DNA from: an uncultured Actinomycetes bacterium
GTDB lineage: Bacteria > Actinomycetota > Coriobacteriia > Coriobacteriales > Atopobiaceae
Direction: 5' to 3'
Assembly (NCBI GenBank): GCA_900315165.1
Contig: OMXZ01000019.1
Coordinates: forward strand, 1-64,000
DNA: 64,000 nt
Of the stretch, positions 63,940-64,000 are shown in pieces. Numbering within the stretch: position 1 is the first letter of the stretch; each line of letters starts with the position of its first letter. Both the position numbers and the translations under genes were made by a program. Under the pieces are notes generated by a model, which saw only the letters and a program-made list of their open reading frames with translations, was not told the DNA's origin and made no database searches.

Positions 63940-64000
63940 GCCTGCCCTCTCTCCCTCAACGTCGCCCGCTTTGCCCAGATGTAGAGCGCCTTTCCTATGC

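Overview
This 64 kb window is high-GC, gene-dense bacterial chromosome. Short intergenic gaps, GGAGG-type ribosome sites, a full SUF iron-sulfur operon, Tat-type lipoprotein binding proteins and the overall gene repertoire suggest an actinobacterium of the class Coriobacteriia, Collinsella-like. That assignment is an inference from gene content, since no rRNA or tRNA gene is present to confirm it.
Layout. 1-2064: the 5' part of a secreted coiled-coil (NlpC/P60-type) protein and a glycerophosphodiester phosphodiesterase. 2291-9599 (minus): a histidine operon, hisZG-hisD-hisC-hisB-hisH-hisA-hisF-hisI, in which HisZ and HisG are one fused protein. The operon lies between two related hairpin/21-bp repeat elements (2096-2280 and 9938-10092). 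10225-15131: uvrA with a damaged or unusual 5' end, then cysK-cysE. 15262-17889: a zinc-ribbon membrane protein, a PrsW-type membrane protease and a small paralogous membrane protein. 18204-25185: a LysR regulator, a C_GCAxxG_C_C protein, and the operon sufC-sufB-sufD-sufS-sufU with an Rrf2 regulator. 25186-25692 is a gene-free stretch built from tandem and inverted repeats. 25693-30372: an amino-acid binding protein, class II aldolase, an STG-rich membrane protein, a YfbR-like nucleotidase and a DUF5684-like membrane protein. 30618-33752 (minus): a TPP-riboswitch-controlled thiamine-precursor ABC transport operon. 33838-35246: a DUF4143-type ATPase preceded by four exact 23-bp-spaced repeats. 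35331-43232: a methyltransferase, two MFS transporters, a ROK kinase, a GH78-like fragment, a DUF554 protein, a frameshifted EamA transporter and a Nudix hydrolase. 43380-46277: a peroxide/iron group (glutathione peroxidase, OhrR-like regulator, tocopherol-cyclase-like protein, ferritin). 46299-53438: a hydrolase, a DUF1858/DUF438/hemerythrin sensor behind a perfect 13-bp palindrome, an HD protein, a membrane protein, a nitroreductase, a ketopantoate reductase-like protein and a Fic protein. 53503-63939: PEP carboxylase, a flippase-like protein, glycerate kinase, a glutaredoxin and two membrane-bound c-di-GMP enzymes.
The main themes are amino-acid synthesis (His, Cys), Fe-S assembly and peroxide or iron handling, thiamine-precursor uptake, and c-di-GMP signalling. 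The least explained material is non-coding: phased 21-bp repeats with long hairpins, a 23-bp x4 array in front of the DUF4143 ATPase, and several perfect palindromes in promoter regions. No tRNA, rRNA, CRISPR array, insertion sequence or prophage was recognised.
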